Shown here one piece after another: positions 1 to 10,314 of a stretch of 64,000 nucleotides of DNA. The stretch spans positions 117,501 through 181,500 of the forward strand of contig JAQFVV010012973.1 of NCBI GenBank assembly GCA_028023455.1. The letters run 5' to 3'. The DNA is from Epiperipatus broadwayi (taxonomy: Eukaryota > Onychophora > Udeonychophora > Euonychophora > Peripatidae). Numbering within the stretch: the first letter of the stretch is position 1; every line of letters starts with the position of its first letter. The notes under the pieces are model-generated. The model was given only the letters and a program-made list of their open reading frames with translations. It made no database searches and was not told where the DNA came from. A program made the position numbers and the translations under genes.

Positions 1-444
1 ATTTAGGAAAAAAATTCCATTTAATGTAATAAAAATTTGTCTGTTTATAAGTAAGTTAGCAATAATGTAAAGGAGAGGAGTTGGAATGTTGAAATTTTTT
101 AGAAGCTGTAATTGATTGTCTATTGGTACTGAGTCAAAGGCAGTGGAGATGTCTAATTGGGTTGCAATAGGTTCAGTCATTCTAGATGTTCTTATATGAT
201 CTATTATAATTTTGAATAGCATGACTGCTTCAGAAGTTGAGGATCCCTTTTTAGCAAATTGGAATGATGATATTGAATTTAGAAGAATAGGTTGTAGTAA
301 TTCAATTGTTTTTATTAGGATATGTGTCATGAAGATGGGATGTAGATTATTTAGAGGAAAGATGATAGTGTTTTGTTTGAGAAAGGGAACTATGAATACT
401 GGGTAAAATTCATCAATAATATATATTTGAGTGGCAAGGTGGGT
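1..444 (-). pseudogene. LINE reverse transcriptase fragment, runs off left edge
   Basis: Reading the minus strand from 444 to base 1 gives an open frame of 148 codons with no stop, opening after a TAA at 447-445 and leaving the window. Residues about 20-60 resemble the fingers of a LINE reverse transcriptase (LKQN, then LHPIFMTHILIKTIE, like the family's YRPI-L-P-ILSK-E stretch). Residues 62-74 (QFAKKGSSTSEAV) match the usual Q-FGF-KG-ST-A block, and LDISTAFDSVP at 97-107 is RT motif A with catalytic Asp98, followed by a typical IPTPLLYIIANLLINRQ helix. The role in an intact element would be target-primed cDNA synthesis. The clade (Jockey, CR1 or similar) cannot be fixed from this piece, and motif C lies outside the window. 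Several consensus residues are altered, so it is probably an old 5'-truncated copy. No neighbour is linked to it. Confidence 0.85.
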
Positions 445-447
445 TTA

Positions 448-900
448 GAATATTGTATATTATAGGAATTGTGAAATGACGAAGGTGTGTCAATACTATA
501 CACCAAAAACAAAAAAATACTCCATGTAAAGAAAAATTTATTCCCTCCATACTGGCACTTAACAATAATATAAAAAGACATAACTTAAATTGCAGGATAT
601 TTATCTATTAAAAATATCAAAAATCTTTTTATCACAACCCCAGAATTGGTCCAAAGACTATATAAGATGGGCTCTAGGCTACAAAAGCAAAAATTAATAC
701 CATCTCTTATAAAACAAACTTCCAGCTAATTCCGGGAGAAAATATGCTTCCATATAGTTTTTTTCCCACTTCAAAGAGAAATTACAATCAAATAAAAAAT
801 GGCTCTATACTACTTTATTATTTTGACACAACAACGTGACATCCTAAAACATGAGATAATTATTAAATTAAAATCAAGGCCTAACAGTACACATCCTGGA
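448..900. other. AT-rich spacer, no recognised feature
   Basis: Short open frames on both strands here have no recognisable motif. It may contain more of the LINE lying to its left, but I cannot align it to anything. Confidence 0.5.
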
Positions 901-1016
901 CTACATACTACTACTATTATTACTGCTGCTGCTATTACTGCTATTACTACTATTATTACTGCTACAACTATGACAACTACTACTATTACTACTCAAACTA
1001 CTACTACTATTAGTAT
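901..1016. repeat. Imperfect trinucleotide microsatellite
   Basis: Irregular run of ACT, ATT, GCT and ACA triplets. It creates a Thr/Ile-rich reading frame that is low-complexity and not a gene. Confidence 0.9.
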
Positions 1017-1020
1017 TAAA

Positions 1021-1599
1021 CATTAGAATTTAAACGTGACAAATATAATACTATTTACCTTACATAAAAGGTCTTATTGAGACTCTACTTGGATTGCCAA
1101 ATATATGGTATTACAAAGAAATATATAAAATGCTTGTTTAATATTCTGGTTAGCTAATATTATAATATACAAATAATAAAAAAATATAGAGACACTCAAA
1201 GTTTATATTAATGGGTAGTTTAATAATTTAATTGCTATGATTATACAAAAAGGAGTTTGCTGCTAACTGAAAGCATATTCTTTGATCCCTCTTGGAGGCC
1301 TTAAAGAAACTGAGCAGAGAAAATTCTTAAATGTCCACTCCATACATTCTTGTTATTGCAGCTGTTATTATTATGTAATTATTCATATAATATAGGAATA
1401 TGGATGTGTTGCTCACCAACACAATTAGCCAATGTGGTGAGATTATTGGCTTTTTACCTCTGAGTTTAAGATCAAGAAACACCATGATTTTTGTTCTCAG
1501 TTGACTGATAAGGCAGAATGAATGTGTGCATGAATGAAAACTTTTTAATAGATATTTACAGTTATGATAAACAAAAATAAATCATGTTCTTTATTTCCA
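1021..1599. other. Spacer, nothing recognised
   Basis: Mixed AT-rich sequence with a slightly GC-richer patch around 1260-1350 and 1410-1520. No motif or repeat partner was found in the window. Confidence 0.45.
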
Positions 1600-2915
1600 G
1601 GATGATGTAAAATCACAATCCAAGTCAGCAATTGGTGGTGAAAGAGAGAGGGTGCTAAGAATCCCCTGATTGTGGACACAGACTGCCATTTTATGATGAT
1701 ATTTTATTTAGGTACTTACAATTGCAGATCACTTTCATGTAAAGGAAGATTACAAATTGGAAGAACTGTCTCATATTAAATGGGACCTTTTTGGATTTTG
1801 TAAAGTTAGAAGAAAAGGTGAAGAATTTCAATTAAAAGTGCATAGGTACTCTACTACAAAGGCACGAATATTGGAAGTTACAAATGGAGTATTATAAATA
1901 AAAAGTGGAAGAACAACATTGTGGAGATTGATGCTATATCAGACAGAATTAAGGTATCGACCCAAGATATTGTCATATTCTGAAAAATATTTATACAAAT
2001 GCAACAGAACCAGATAGATTACATAATGATAATAGGAATGTTAACATTGAGAAGGATATAAGACAGAAGTAATTCTATATCTCCAAACTAGTGCTGCAAG
2101 ATGTATTTTGTGGATTAAAATGAGAAGCTAAAGGACTAAAAGTAAATGGAGATTATTTAAGTCACTTAGATTTTGCAGAAAATATAGTTGTTTTTGTAAA
2201 TAATGCTTGAGAGCTTCAGGAAATGTTGCAAGAGTTACCAGACAAAAGTAAGAAACTAGGACTAAATCTAAGTGTTAAAACAACTAAAGTAATATTCAAT
2301 GGACTGTCTCAAAAAATAAAAATAGTGATTATGATGAGTTAGAAAAAGTTAACAACTACAAATACCTTGGTCAGATTATTACTACAGATGTAAACATAAT
2401 GGATTAAATTAATCATCAATTTTAACTTAGTTGGCGTGCATTTGATTGAAATAACTTGATGTTAAAAGGAAGTATGCCTATGTGTTTTTTCATATATGTG
2501 TTTTACCAGTCATTACTTACAGATCTGAGACTTAGATATTTAATAGAAGAGCAAATACAGAGATGTCAGTTCACTCAAAGAAGTATTGAGACATACATGC
2601 TAGGAGTAACAAGAATAGATCAACAATGCAATACATGAGTAAGAGAACAAACATATGTTGGAAGAATTAAAATACTGAAGTGGAGTTGGGATAGGCGTAT
2701 TACTAGAAGAGATGATAATAGATGTTCAATGAAAATTGTAAACTGGATTCCAAGAGATTGTAAAGAATGACACTATATGTGAATGGATGAATTAAAAAAG
2801 AAAGTGTAGAGGGGTGATATGGAGGAGATTGGCTAAAGATTGAAGAAGATAGACTGAATTTGGAGAAACCCTCATCCTGCAGTGGATTGATAATGATTGA
2901 TAATGATGATTATGA
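1600..2915 (+). pseudogene. Decayed RTE-like LINE (endonuclease + RT), internally deleted
   Basis: Remains of a non-LTR retrotransposon with an N-terminal apurinic-type endonuclease and a reverse transcriptase. At 1713-1745 the frame reads GTYNCRSLSCKGRL, the endonuclease start; further endonuclease-like stretches follow to about 1950, including NKKWKNNIVEIDAISDRI. The element then jumps to the late RT: SHLDFAENIVVF at about 2160-2195 is RT motif C, where the usual FADD has become FAEN, so both catalytic acids are affected. Downstream pieces match the RTE-type thumb and C-terminus also seen in the minus-strand copy at 50.5-51.1 kb. Many stops and frameshifts, and most of the finger and palm region is missing. 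The 3' end carries repeated TGATAATGATTGATAATGA, typical of the short tandem tails of RTE elements. RTE clade is inferred from these features. Confidence 0.82.
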
Positions 2916-3400
2916 AAATCTAATTTAATTAACAAAATAAAAATTTATTAATGCTAACAGTATTAATAAAACAATAAAAAATAACAAGCAAGTAAAATAT
3001 TTTTTGTTAAATAGTTATCTTTGAAAATTAATTTTTATTTATTTATCTTAGTTATTATAATGCTTTATAAATGTAACTATCATGTGATGTGAACAATATA
3101 CTAATAAAACCAAAAGGAAATTATATTATACTAGAATAAATACTGTCAAATAAATAAAAATATTTTCAATATTTAATGAGTATGTTTAATTTATTTACTA
3201 TGTTCTTATCAAAATATTTATAAGCTTATTAATTTATATACATAAAAAATTATATTATAAATGTTTATTAAATATACATTTTCATCAATATTACCCAATA
3301 AATATTTATAAATGAAAACCTTTTTTTAAAAAATATAATTAAAAACAACAAACAAACATAATTTTATTTAAACATATCATTAACAAAGATAGAGTTTTGT
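2916..3400. other. Very AT-rich spacer
   Basis: Nothing but A/T-rich sequence follows the LINE tail up to the SINE. Confidence 0.5.
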
Positions 3401-3505
3401 CAAGCATTGGTGGTTGAGAGGTTAGTGATGGCTGCTTTACAAGCAGTTGTCCCAAGTTAGCGGGATTGTTTCCCGGCTGATGCTATGACACATGAGGAAA
3501 AAAAG
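3401..3505 (+). repeat. tRNA-Val-like SINE, best copy
   Basis: A roughly 105 bp repeat with pol III promoter boxes: A box TGGTTGAGAGG at 3411-3421 and B box-like GGATTGTTTCC at 3463-3473. Between them GCTGC-TTTACAA-GCAGT (3431-3447) folds as a 5 bp anticodon stem with a 7-base loop whose anticodon would be TAC, as in tRNA-Val(UAC). The acceptor stem does not close, so this is a SINE head and not a functional tRNA. It ends in an A-rich tail after CTATGACACATGAGG. Other copies lie at 36905-37007 (minus), 41403-41455 (internally deleted) and, decayed, near 8357-8440 (minus). Confidence 0.8.
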
Positions 3506-4797
3506 ATAGTGTTTTTATTTATTATTTACTTTAAAATTTTCTTTTTAGCAATGATATATTTTTCATGTATACTAAACAAACACATGCTTTCAAAAAATAT
3601 AAAGATGTAAAAAAATATACTACCTGGTAATTTTTTCTTTATACTCATAAGTAATGTCCATTAAATTATAACCCAATCAAAAATCAATATTTAATTATGT
3701 ATACCAAAAATTTTATTTACTTATACATTTTATATAAATTCACATGAAAACCTATTTATTTATAGTTCAAATCTTTTAGATATTCTGTTGAAATCTGTAG
3801 TGTGTATATATAGTCATTATAAATTAATCTAGATATATTCTAACCTATTAGCATTTCAAAATTATCCATTTTGATGTCATTTTAATTTTTAAAGGAGCAA
3901 TTCCATAATTAAAATTTTACAGCCTAATATTACTTTGTTTAAGTAACAACAATAGCATTTATCAATGTCTGTTCATATATTTGTATAAATTAAATTATAG
4001 CACTTAACTTTAATATTCAGCACAAAATGGTTTTTATTCAAAGTAATTATTTAGAATCTCAAAGACATGTCTTCTGGAGCAAATGTTTTATAAACTTAAC
4101 TCCTTCTATTTATTTTTTAAACTTCTAAATAATTTTACTTGTATACATGCACTATTTTGGTGCTGTTTATCCACTAAAACAAAATTGAGAGAGTCTAATC
4201 TAAGATCAGGGGCTTAAATATTTATTTTTCCTGATAATGTCTTACTTATGTCATTATCTTAAATGCTGTTGCTATAATATTTTATCTGTACTCTCAATTA
4301 TCACTTATTTTTCATGGTTTCTTCTATTAAGAATTAAATTTATCTTTATATCCACTCAATAAAGTTCTCTCAAATATATCACTGTTCCTTTGTGCAAAAA
4401 TATTTCTTATAACTTATTATATTTAATATTACAATATGTTTTAATATATGTACTTTAATAAATTAAAAACAAAATATATTTAAAAATCATATTTTAAATA
4501 CAATATAAACATACCTTCTTACTCATCTATTTTATGTATCATAATCAATATTTTTTTAAATACCCATTTTAAATAAATATGCATAATTTAATATTACTGC
4601 ACAAATAATTTAATATTGCTTAACCATATTAACATATAAATACACATATATGCATCCACATATTTTAAATAATATATTGAATATTTTGTTTATGTTTACA
4701 TATTGTTATTCAAATGTATGCAGTAAATAAAATATCAACAATGAATTCATTAATATGTACTTTATTTTATTATTATTATTCCATAAAATCATTTTAA
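3506..4797. other. AT-rich spacer
   Basis: No open frame, repeat partner or motif recognised on either strand. Confidence 0.5.
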
Positions 4798-4888
4798 AAA
4801 GAGGCTAGAGATCAGAGAAGATGAATTGAACTTAGAATGACCTTCATTTTGCATGGATTGATAATGGTTGAAAATGATTAAGGTGAAG
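4798..4888 (+). pseudogene. 3' end of RTE-like LINE
   Basis: GAGGCTAGAGATCAGAGAAG onward aligns with the last 90 bases of the LINE at 1600-2915, including the TGGATTGATAATG tail. It is a severely 5'-truncated insertion. The LTR at 4899 starts about ten bases after its tail, so the LTR landed in or next to the LINE tail. Confidence 0.7.
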
Positions 4889-4898
4889 ATTAATATAT

Positions 4899-7003
4899 TG
4901 TAACGATATATATAAATATTGTTACATTAATTTAAAACAAAATCTTAAAGTTTGCAAATAAAAATAAGTGTATTAAAAAAAAAAAAAACTAAACGCTAAA
5001 ATTAAAATGTTTGTTAAACATATATATTCACACAGATGCTAAACTTTAAAAATATTTTTTTTATATAAATAAAAAAAGGTATTTGAACGTACTTTTTTAT
5101 AAAAAAAAGATTTAAATATAAAAATAGTTTAAAAAAGAAATAACGTAAGTAAAAATAAAAACAGGTATTAATTAATTCCTGTAATCTGTAAATGGAAATG
5201 ATTGTTCATTAATTATCCAAAAGCTGTGTAATTAAAAAGTCAGATCAAAATTAGATAAGGAATAAAGAATTAGCTTGTCCAATATAGAAGCAACAAATAA
5301 AGGCCTGGACCATAACAAAAAAATGGAACAGCGACATCTTTGTTCATGGAATCCATAGGAGGACTATAAAAAGAAAAATATTGAGTTCCAGAGAGGTTTC
5401 CAACTTGATTTGGTGAGACGAACGATAAAGACGCACTTGTCATTCTCTCTCACTTAGTTTAAAAAATGAAAAGACTGTGATACCAGAATGGAAACAGCTA
5501 ATGCTACCTCCAAAATATCAGACCAGCCTTCCCTGAAAGTCTTCGTGGGAATTGCCAACAGGAACATGGATTCTACTGTGAGCTATATGAACTAGACAAT
5601 TTTTAAAATCATAAAAAAAAAGAATAATTAAGAACTTTCATCTGGGTTTGATAAATTAATAAACAAGCCAACTTAAATGTTAAAATGGACTCTTATCTGA
5701 CTTTTGTAAGTTTTTAGATCAAATTAATAATGTTTAAATTTATATGTTTTGCGTTGATAAACATCATTTCCATTTTTTTATTTTTTTATTTGTATTAATA
5801 CTTATCGTATAAATTATTTAAATGCATGAAATTTAAAGTTGGGTATAGACGTTGCATAGATTCATTAGCGGTTAATTATGTTGCTGTTTCATAGTCGATT
5901 GGAATATATAAGTCATCATGTCACTGTGGTGTCTTATGATGAACACCATTGGGTTTTTTGTATTCCCTATGCAATTGACATTATCGATGACTTTGTATTT
6001 TGATCGTTTATGTTTATTTTGAAATGTTTTTAACCGTGGAATCTGTGCAGCCGATCTATACTCAACATTTTAAAACAAATTTTATAAAATTCATCTGTGC
6101 GAACATATTTAAATGTTAAATTTAGTCGGGTGTGAATGGCTATATAGTTTTGTAAAGTTATATTAAGGGAGGGTAATCTTAAGTTATTCGTTTCATAGTT
6201 GAATTGGCTCAATGGATTGGATATATTTGTGTAATTAGTAGATGTAGTATGAGATCCGCTATGGGCAGGTTTGCATATATACGCCACACACCTTCTGTTT
6301 GCCTATGGATGGGTTTGTAAGACGGCAAAGGACCGCACTCCATTCCTATGGAGTTTTATGTTTATTGTTCTACTTGCCAACAGATGTAGCATTCCTGTTG
6401 GTGGAGAGACAATGTCTTCTCTAACTCTACTTACTGTTCAGACTACATTCCTGACAGTATAGTATTTTGTGTTGTCGTATTTTCATGCTACCTTGAATAC
6501 ATAAATGTATCAGATGGATTGATGCCAATTTGACTGCGAACTTTTTGGCCTAAGGTTAAATAAGGGATAGAATATTTTCTTTTCAAATACAATCTATATA
6601 GTCTATTCATACTTGACTCACTAAATAAATATTAAACTCATTATTGAAATCTATTTAAATGTAAAATTAAAGATTAATATAAACATCTAAAATGTTAAAC
6701 TTATTCCTCAAATTTAGAATGATTTTATATGTGCGTAAATAAATATTTTTATGTGTTAATTTCTGGCAGTGGCTTTTATTTTTTTATATTTAAGATATAA
6801 AGTTATATTTTATAATCTCTGCTGTTCCACTGAGCTAGTGACTTGGGCTAACGATCTAAATATTAAATAAAGTGGAATCTTATCAGCGCGTATCTGCCTA
6901 CACTATAAATTTTTCTAGGTTTAAATGCCTAGATGGCGCCCTGTAGAGCAGATATCGTAGTTTGCAGTTAGATTCTATCTTCACTTTCTTTATGATCATT
7001 ATA
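4899..7003 (+). repeat. Solo LTR copy 1 (2.1 kb) with 4-bp TSD
   Basis: Starts TGTAACG and ends GATCATTATA (family end CATTACA), flanked by ATAT at 4895-4898 and ATAT at 7004-7007, a 4-bp target-site duplication. Blocks shared with copies at 10315 and 16070 (inverted) include the TGTAAC...GTTACA terminal hairpin, a TATA box about 465 bases in, the CTGGCAGTGGCTT block near 6765 and the GATGGCGCCCTGTAG block near 6933 by the 3' end. No internal coding region lies beside it, so it is a solo LTR left by recombination. Internal module order differs from the other two copies (see findings). The Gypsy-type assignment is inferred from TG...CA ends, TSD length and the primer-binding-like site after a related LTR end at 19072. 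Confidence 0.75.
5365..5370 (+). promoter_or_regulatory. TATA box of LTR copy 1
   Basis: TATAAA 466 bases from the LTR start. A TATA box lies at the same place in the two other LTR copies (464 and 480 bases in), which marks the U3/R boundary. Confidence 0.6.
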
Positions 7004-7007
7004 ATAT

Positions 7008-8339
7008 TCTTAACATAATATATACATATACATCTTTAACTTTTATTACATCATTCTAAGAATATAAAAATATTAATTTTAAAAATTTTGTCATGATAAT
7101 GGCATATAATAATATTTTGATACATAAAGTTTGTTTAAAAATATGTATACCATTTTATGTTATGAAATGTTATTTCAAACTATTATTTAATAAAGGCAAA
7201 CTATTTCAATTATATTTTATAATTAACACAGACAATGTTAGAATTAAAATAAAAAAATAAGCTAACAAAATTTTTATGTATAATAATGTTACCATATTTC
7301 CTTACAAAAAATATTTTAGCTTATTTGAAACTTTGATATATATATATTTACTAATAATAATCTATAAAACTATAACAATCTTTCTTAAAATTTAATTTTA
7401 TATTTTATCTTTATTTTTAATCCTTTTATTTATTTGCATCTCACCACAATTAGGCTTTACACTAAATATAAGTACCATATTATATACTTTAAGTAAGTCT
7501 ACAATATATATTAAATGTCTATAGTGCCCTTATTACCTGAGTATGTAAATTCCAAAACTCATAGCTCACAATGCACTAATTAATAATATATCAAAATATC
7601 TATTTGATAACTAAACCAAAAAATAAATAAACAATATATTAACAAATTAACTATTTATTTACATATATATATACACTTTCCATTTAATATTCTTGATCAA
7701 TAAAATATAATTTTTTATTACTTTCACTTAATAAATGTTAGTTCACAAAACTTGTTTACTTATATATAAATATTGCTGATTATTTCATTCTTTTACAATT
7801 ATTGCACATTTAAACATATTTTCTTCTATAAAACATTTAAGATTAGCTATTATAAATAGAATTATGCATTAATCAATTCTCTTAATTTTATTACTTCATA
7901 ACTTATCTCAAATTATTTTGTTATCTTTGAGATAATCATATCTTAATTCAAAAAGAATATAACCTCTGGAAATATTTTACTTTCAAATTCTTTTCTATAT
8001 AAAACAATAACTATAAGTAATATCTTATGATCTTATACTGCTAATTTTAAATTGTTGAAGTTATTTTAAACTTTGTATTCATGCTGTTTAAAAAAAATCA
8101 AGTTTTAATATATTTGTTACTAGACAATATTTTACTATTTTCTTTAAATGTTTAACATTTCTTAAATTTATAATATTCCTTTACAAATCCTTGTTATCTT
8201 AAAAAAATGTTATTTCTTTACATCTCCTATTTCAGTTTCTGTAATATATGTTATTTAATTATTTAGGAGTGATTTTAGACTTTGACATTGAAATTATCAT
8301 TATCACCTTCAGGGGTTTTCAATAAGAATGCATTCTCAT
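7008..8339. other. AT-rich spacer
   Basis: Long A/T-rich stretch without a supported feature. Confidence 0.5.
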
Positions 8340-8440
8340 TCACTTTCTTTTTTTTTTTTTCCATATGTCATAGCATCGTCAGGGACGCAAACCTACAACC
8401 ATCTGCAACCAAGGAATAAAGTGTTAAAGCATCTACTAAA
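8340..8440 (-). repeat. Decayed tRNA-Val-like SINE copy
   Basis: The minus strand begins a match at CATATGTCATAGCATC (8362-8377), the 3' part of the SINE at 3401, preceded by its poly-T/A tail at 8350-8360. The tRNA-like half is too decayed to align with certainty. Confidence 0.5.
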
Positions 8441-8872
8441 TTTATTAACTATGGAAAGTTAAACTAATACTTAATTTGTCAAGTAATAATTATAAATTGT
8501 ATTTTCCACTAAATTTATTTATACACAAACTATTACTCAAAAAAAAATTTACACACAAATGATACCTATTTCAGTTCTTTTTCAATTTAACTGTATGTCT
8601 ATAAAATAAGACCACTATCATAATATAATAATTCTTTATACTGCAAATAATATTTTCAGTTTTGTTGTTACATATATGTAGGTAAATATGACATCTCTAT
8701 ACCAAATAAAATTATCATTGTGATACTTATTATTATTAAATTTGTAATTATATATGTTTGGTATCCTCACCTTGTATCAATAATTGTATCTAAACCAACT
8801 ATTGTTAGTGTCAAAATCAATAAGATCGATGACATACTTATCTTTTCAAAATGACTTTTTAAGTTGTTATAA

Positions 8873-9745
8873 CTATATTAAACAAGCATTATTATTAGCT
8901 TCATTATCATTATTCATAGAATGTAGTGGACCACATTTTCTCACTATAATTAATTTATTTTCACAGGTTTTCATCCAATAACTTTTTCTACTACAATAAT
9001 CTCTTTCATCAGATATGACATAATATTTTGAACTATCTTCTAATGAAGTATACAAACTCATTTCTTGCAAGCTGTAAATAATCATCATTGATGTATAACT
9101 CAAAACTATCATTTTTATGGGGAGCTAAAAAATTATCAACTCTACTGACTTTACTAATAATAATTTTGTCTTTACCCTTTTTATCATTTATAATAATAAT
9201 CTCATTATTATTATTCAAAATATTATTTTCTACATAAATGTTACTGCTTTTACTAGTTTTTATATATTCTTCAAATTCCACTTTAGATTTAATCTTTGTT
9301 TCATCTACTTTAGTACCTAATGTAATAAATTTGGCATTTGAATCTATTTTAGATCCCTTAAACTTAGTCTTCAACTCATTACTGCTAGTTTGAGATTCTT
9401 TAATTCCAAGTATCAAATCATTTGATTTAACTTCAGAATATTTAAACTTAGCATTAAACATAGTTTCTGTATCAACTCTTAATGCAGTTCTCTACTCATT
9501 AATATCAACTTTTAATTCTTTTAGTTTACAATCTGTCTTATCAAAATTAATATTTAATTATTCTAGTTTATCATTTAACATTTTTGAATCAGCTTTTGAG
9601 TCCTTTAAATCAAATTGTAATTCTTCAAATTTGAATCCACTTTGAAATCTTCCAATTTATTAAGAATAATTTTAAAACTGCCTTAACTGGTGTTTTTGGA
9701 TCCTCTCAACATTTCAGTAATAATAACATCTATTACACCTATATT
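8873..9745 (-). pseudogene. Decayed coiled-coil protein gene or exon, unidentified
   Basis: The minus strand from about 9740 to 8873 reads as a lysine/aspartate-rich helical protein broken by a few stops and frameshifts. The longest intact part is 142 codons (9461-9033). The same frame continues upstream past a TAG and a TAA with the same character (DLKDSKADSKML, KLKELKVDINE), giving a recurring K-x-D-S / L-K pattern typical of a coiled coil. Near 9110-9060 the reading shifts to a second frame that continues to 8873 with EMSLYTSLEDSSKYYV and three cysteines. A pyrimidine-A-G (TCTAATATAG) near 9740 could be an acceptor site. I do not recognise the family; a gag-like protein, a host gene relic or a repeat-encoded protein are all possible. 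Confidence 0.45.
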
Positions 9746-10220
9746 AGACAATCAATATAAATATATTAATAAAATATGAACACTATAATTTAAATGAATA
9801 AATAAGTATTATATCAATAAGCAAATATTTTGCCAACATCTGCTCAAAGACAACTATAATCAGCTGAGAATCTATAAAATAAAGTATCTTCAAATTCATA
9901 AAATATATTTAATAACCACTATCATTCTATAAAATGTTTTTCAATCCCTATATCTATTTTATAAAATATTTTATGTAATTCAAAAAAATTTTAAAAGTAA
10001 ATTGTCTAAATATTTAACACCTTGGAATAAAAATTGTTTATTATTTATATCATTTCAAAATGAATAATAAAATTTTAACCACAATTGAGCTTCATGTTCA
10101 GATTTATATAAAATATTATTTCACATGCTCCAATATAAAAAATTTATTAGTAACCTCAAGTAACTGGTTTTTATTTGAGTCATGCATTAAGGATGCTAAA
10201 TGTAATAGAATATAATTAAA
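9746..10220. other. AT-rich spacer
   Basis: No feature supported. Confidence 0.45.
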
Positions 10221-10268
10221 TTTTAAAAAAATTATTATTATCATTATTATTATTATTATTATTATTAT
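10221..10268. repeat. (ATT)n microsatellite
   Basis: About fifteen ATT units, near-perfect. Confidence 0.95.
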
Positions 10269-10314
10269 AACTACATAGGTCAAGGGAAGGTTACAATTTT
10301 TATATGGGACATAC

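Noticed and set aside
799-1026. 75-codon Thr/Ile-rich open frame
   Set aside because: Produced by an imperfect trinucleotide microsatellite; no protein signal.
3431-3447. Functional tRNA-Val gene
   Set aside because: Good anticodon arm, but no acceptor stem and several dispersed copies; it is a SINE.
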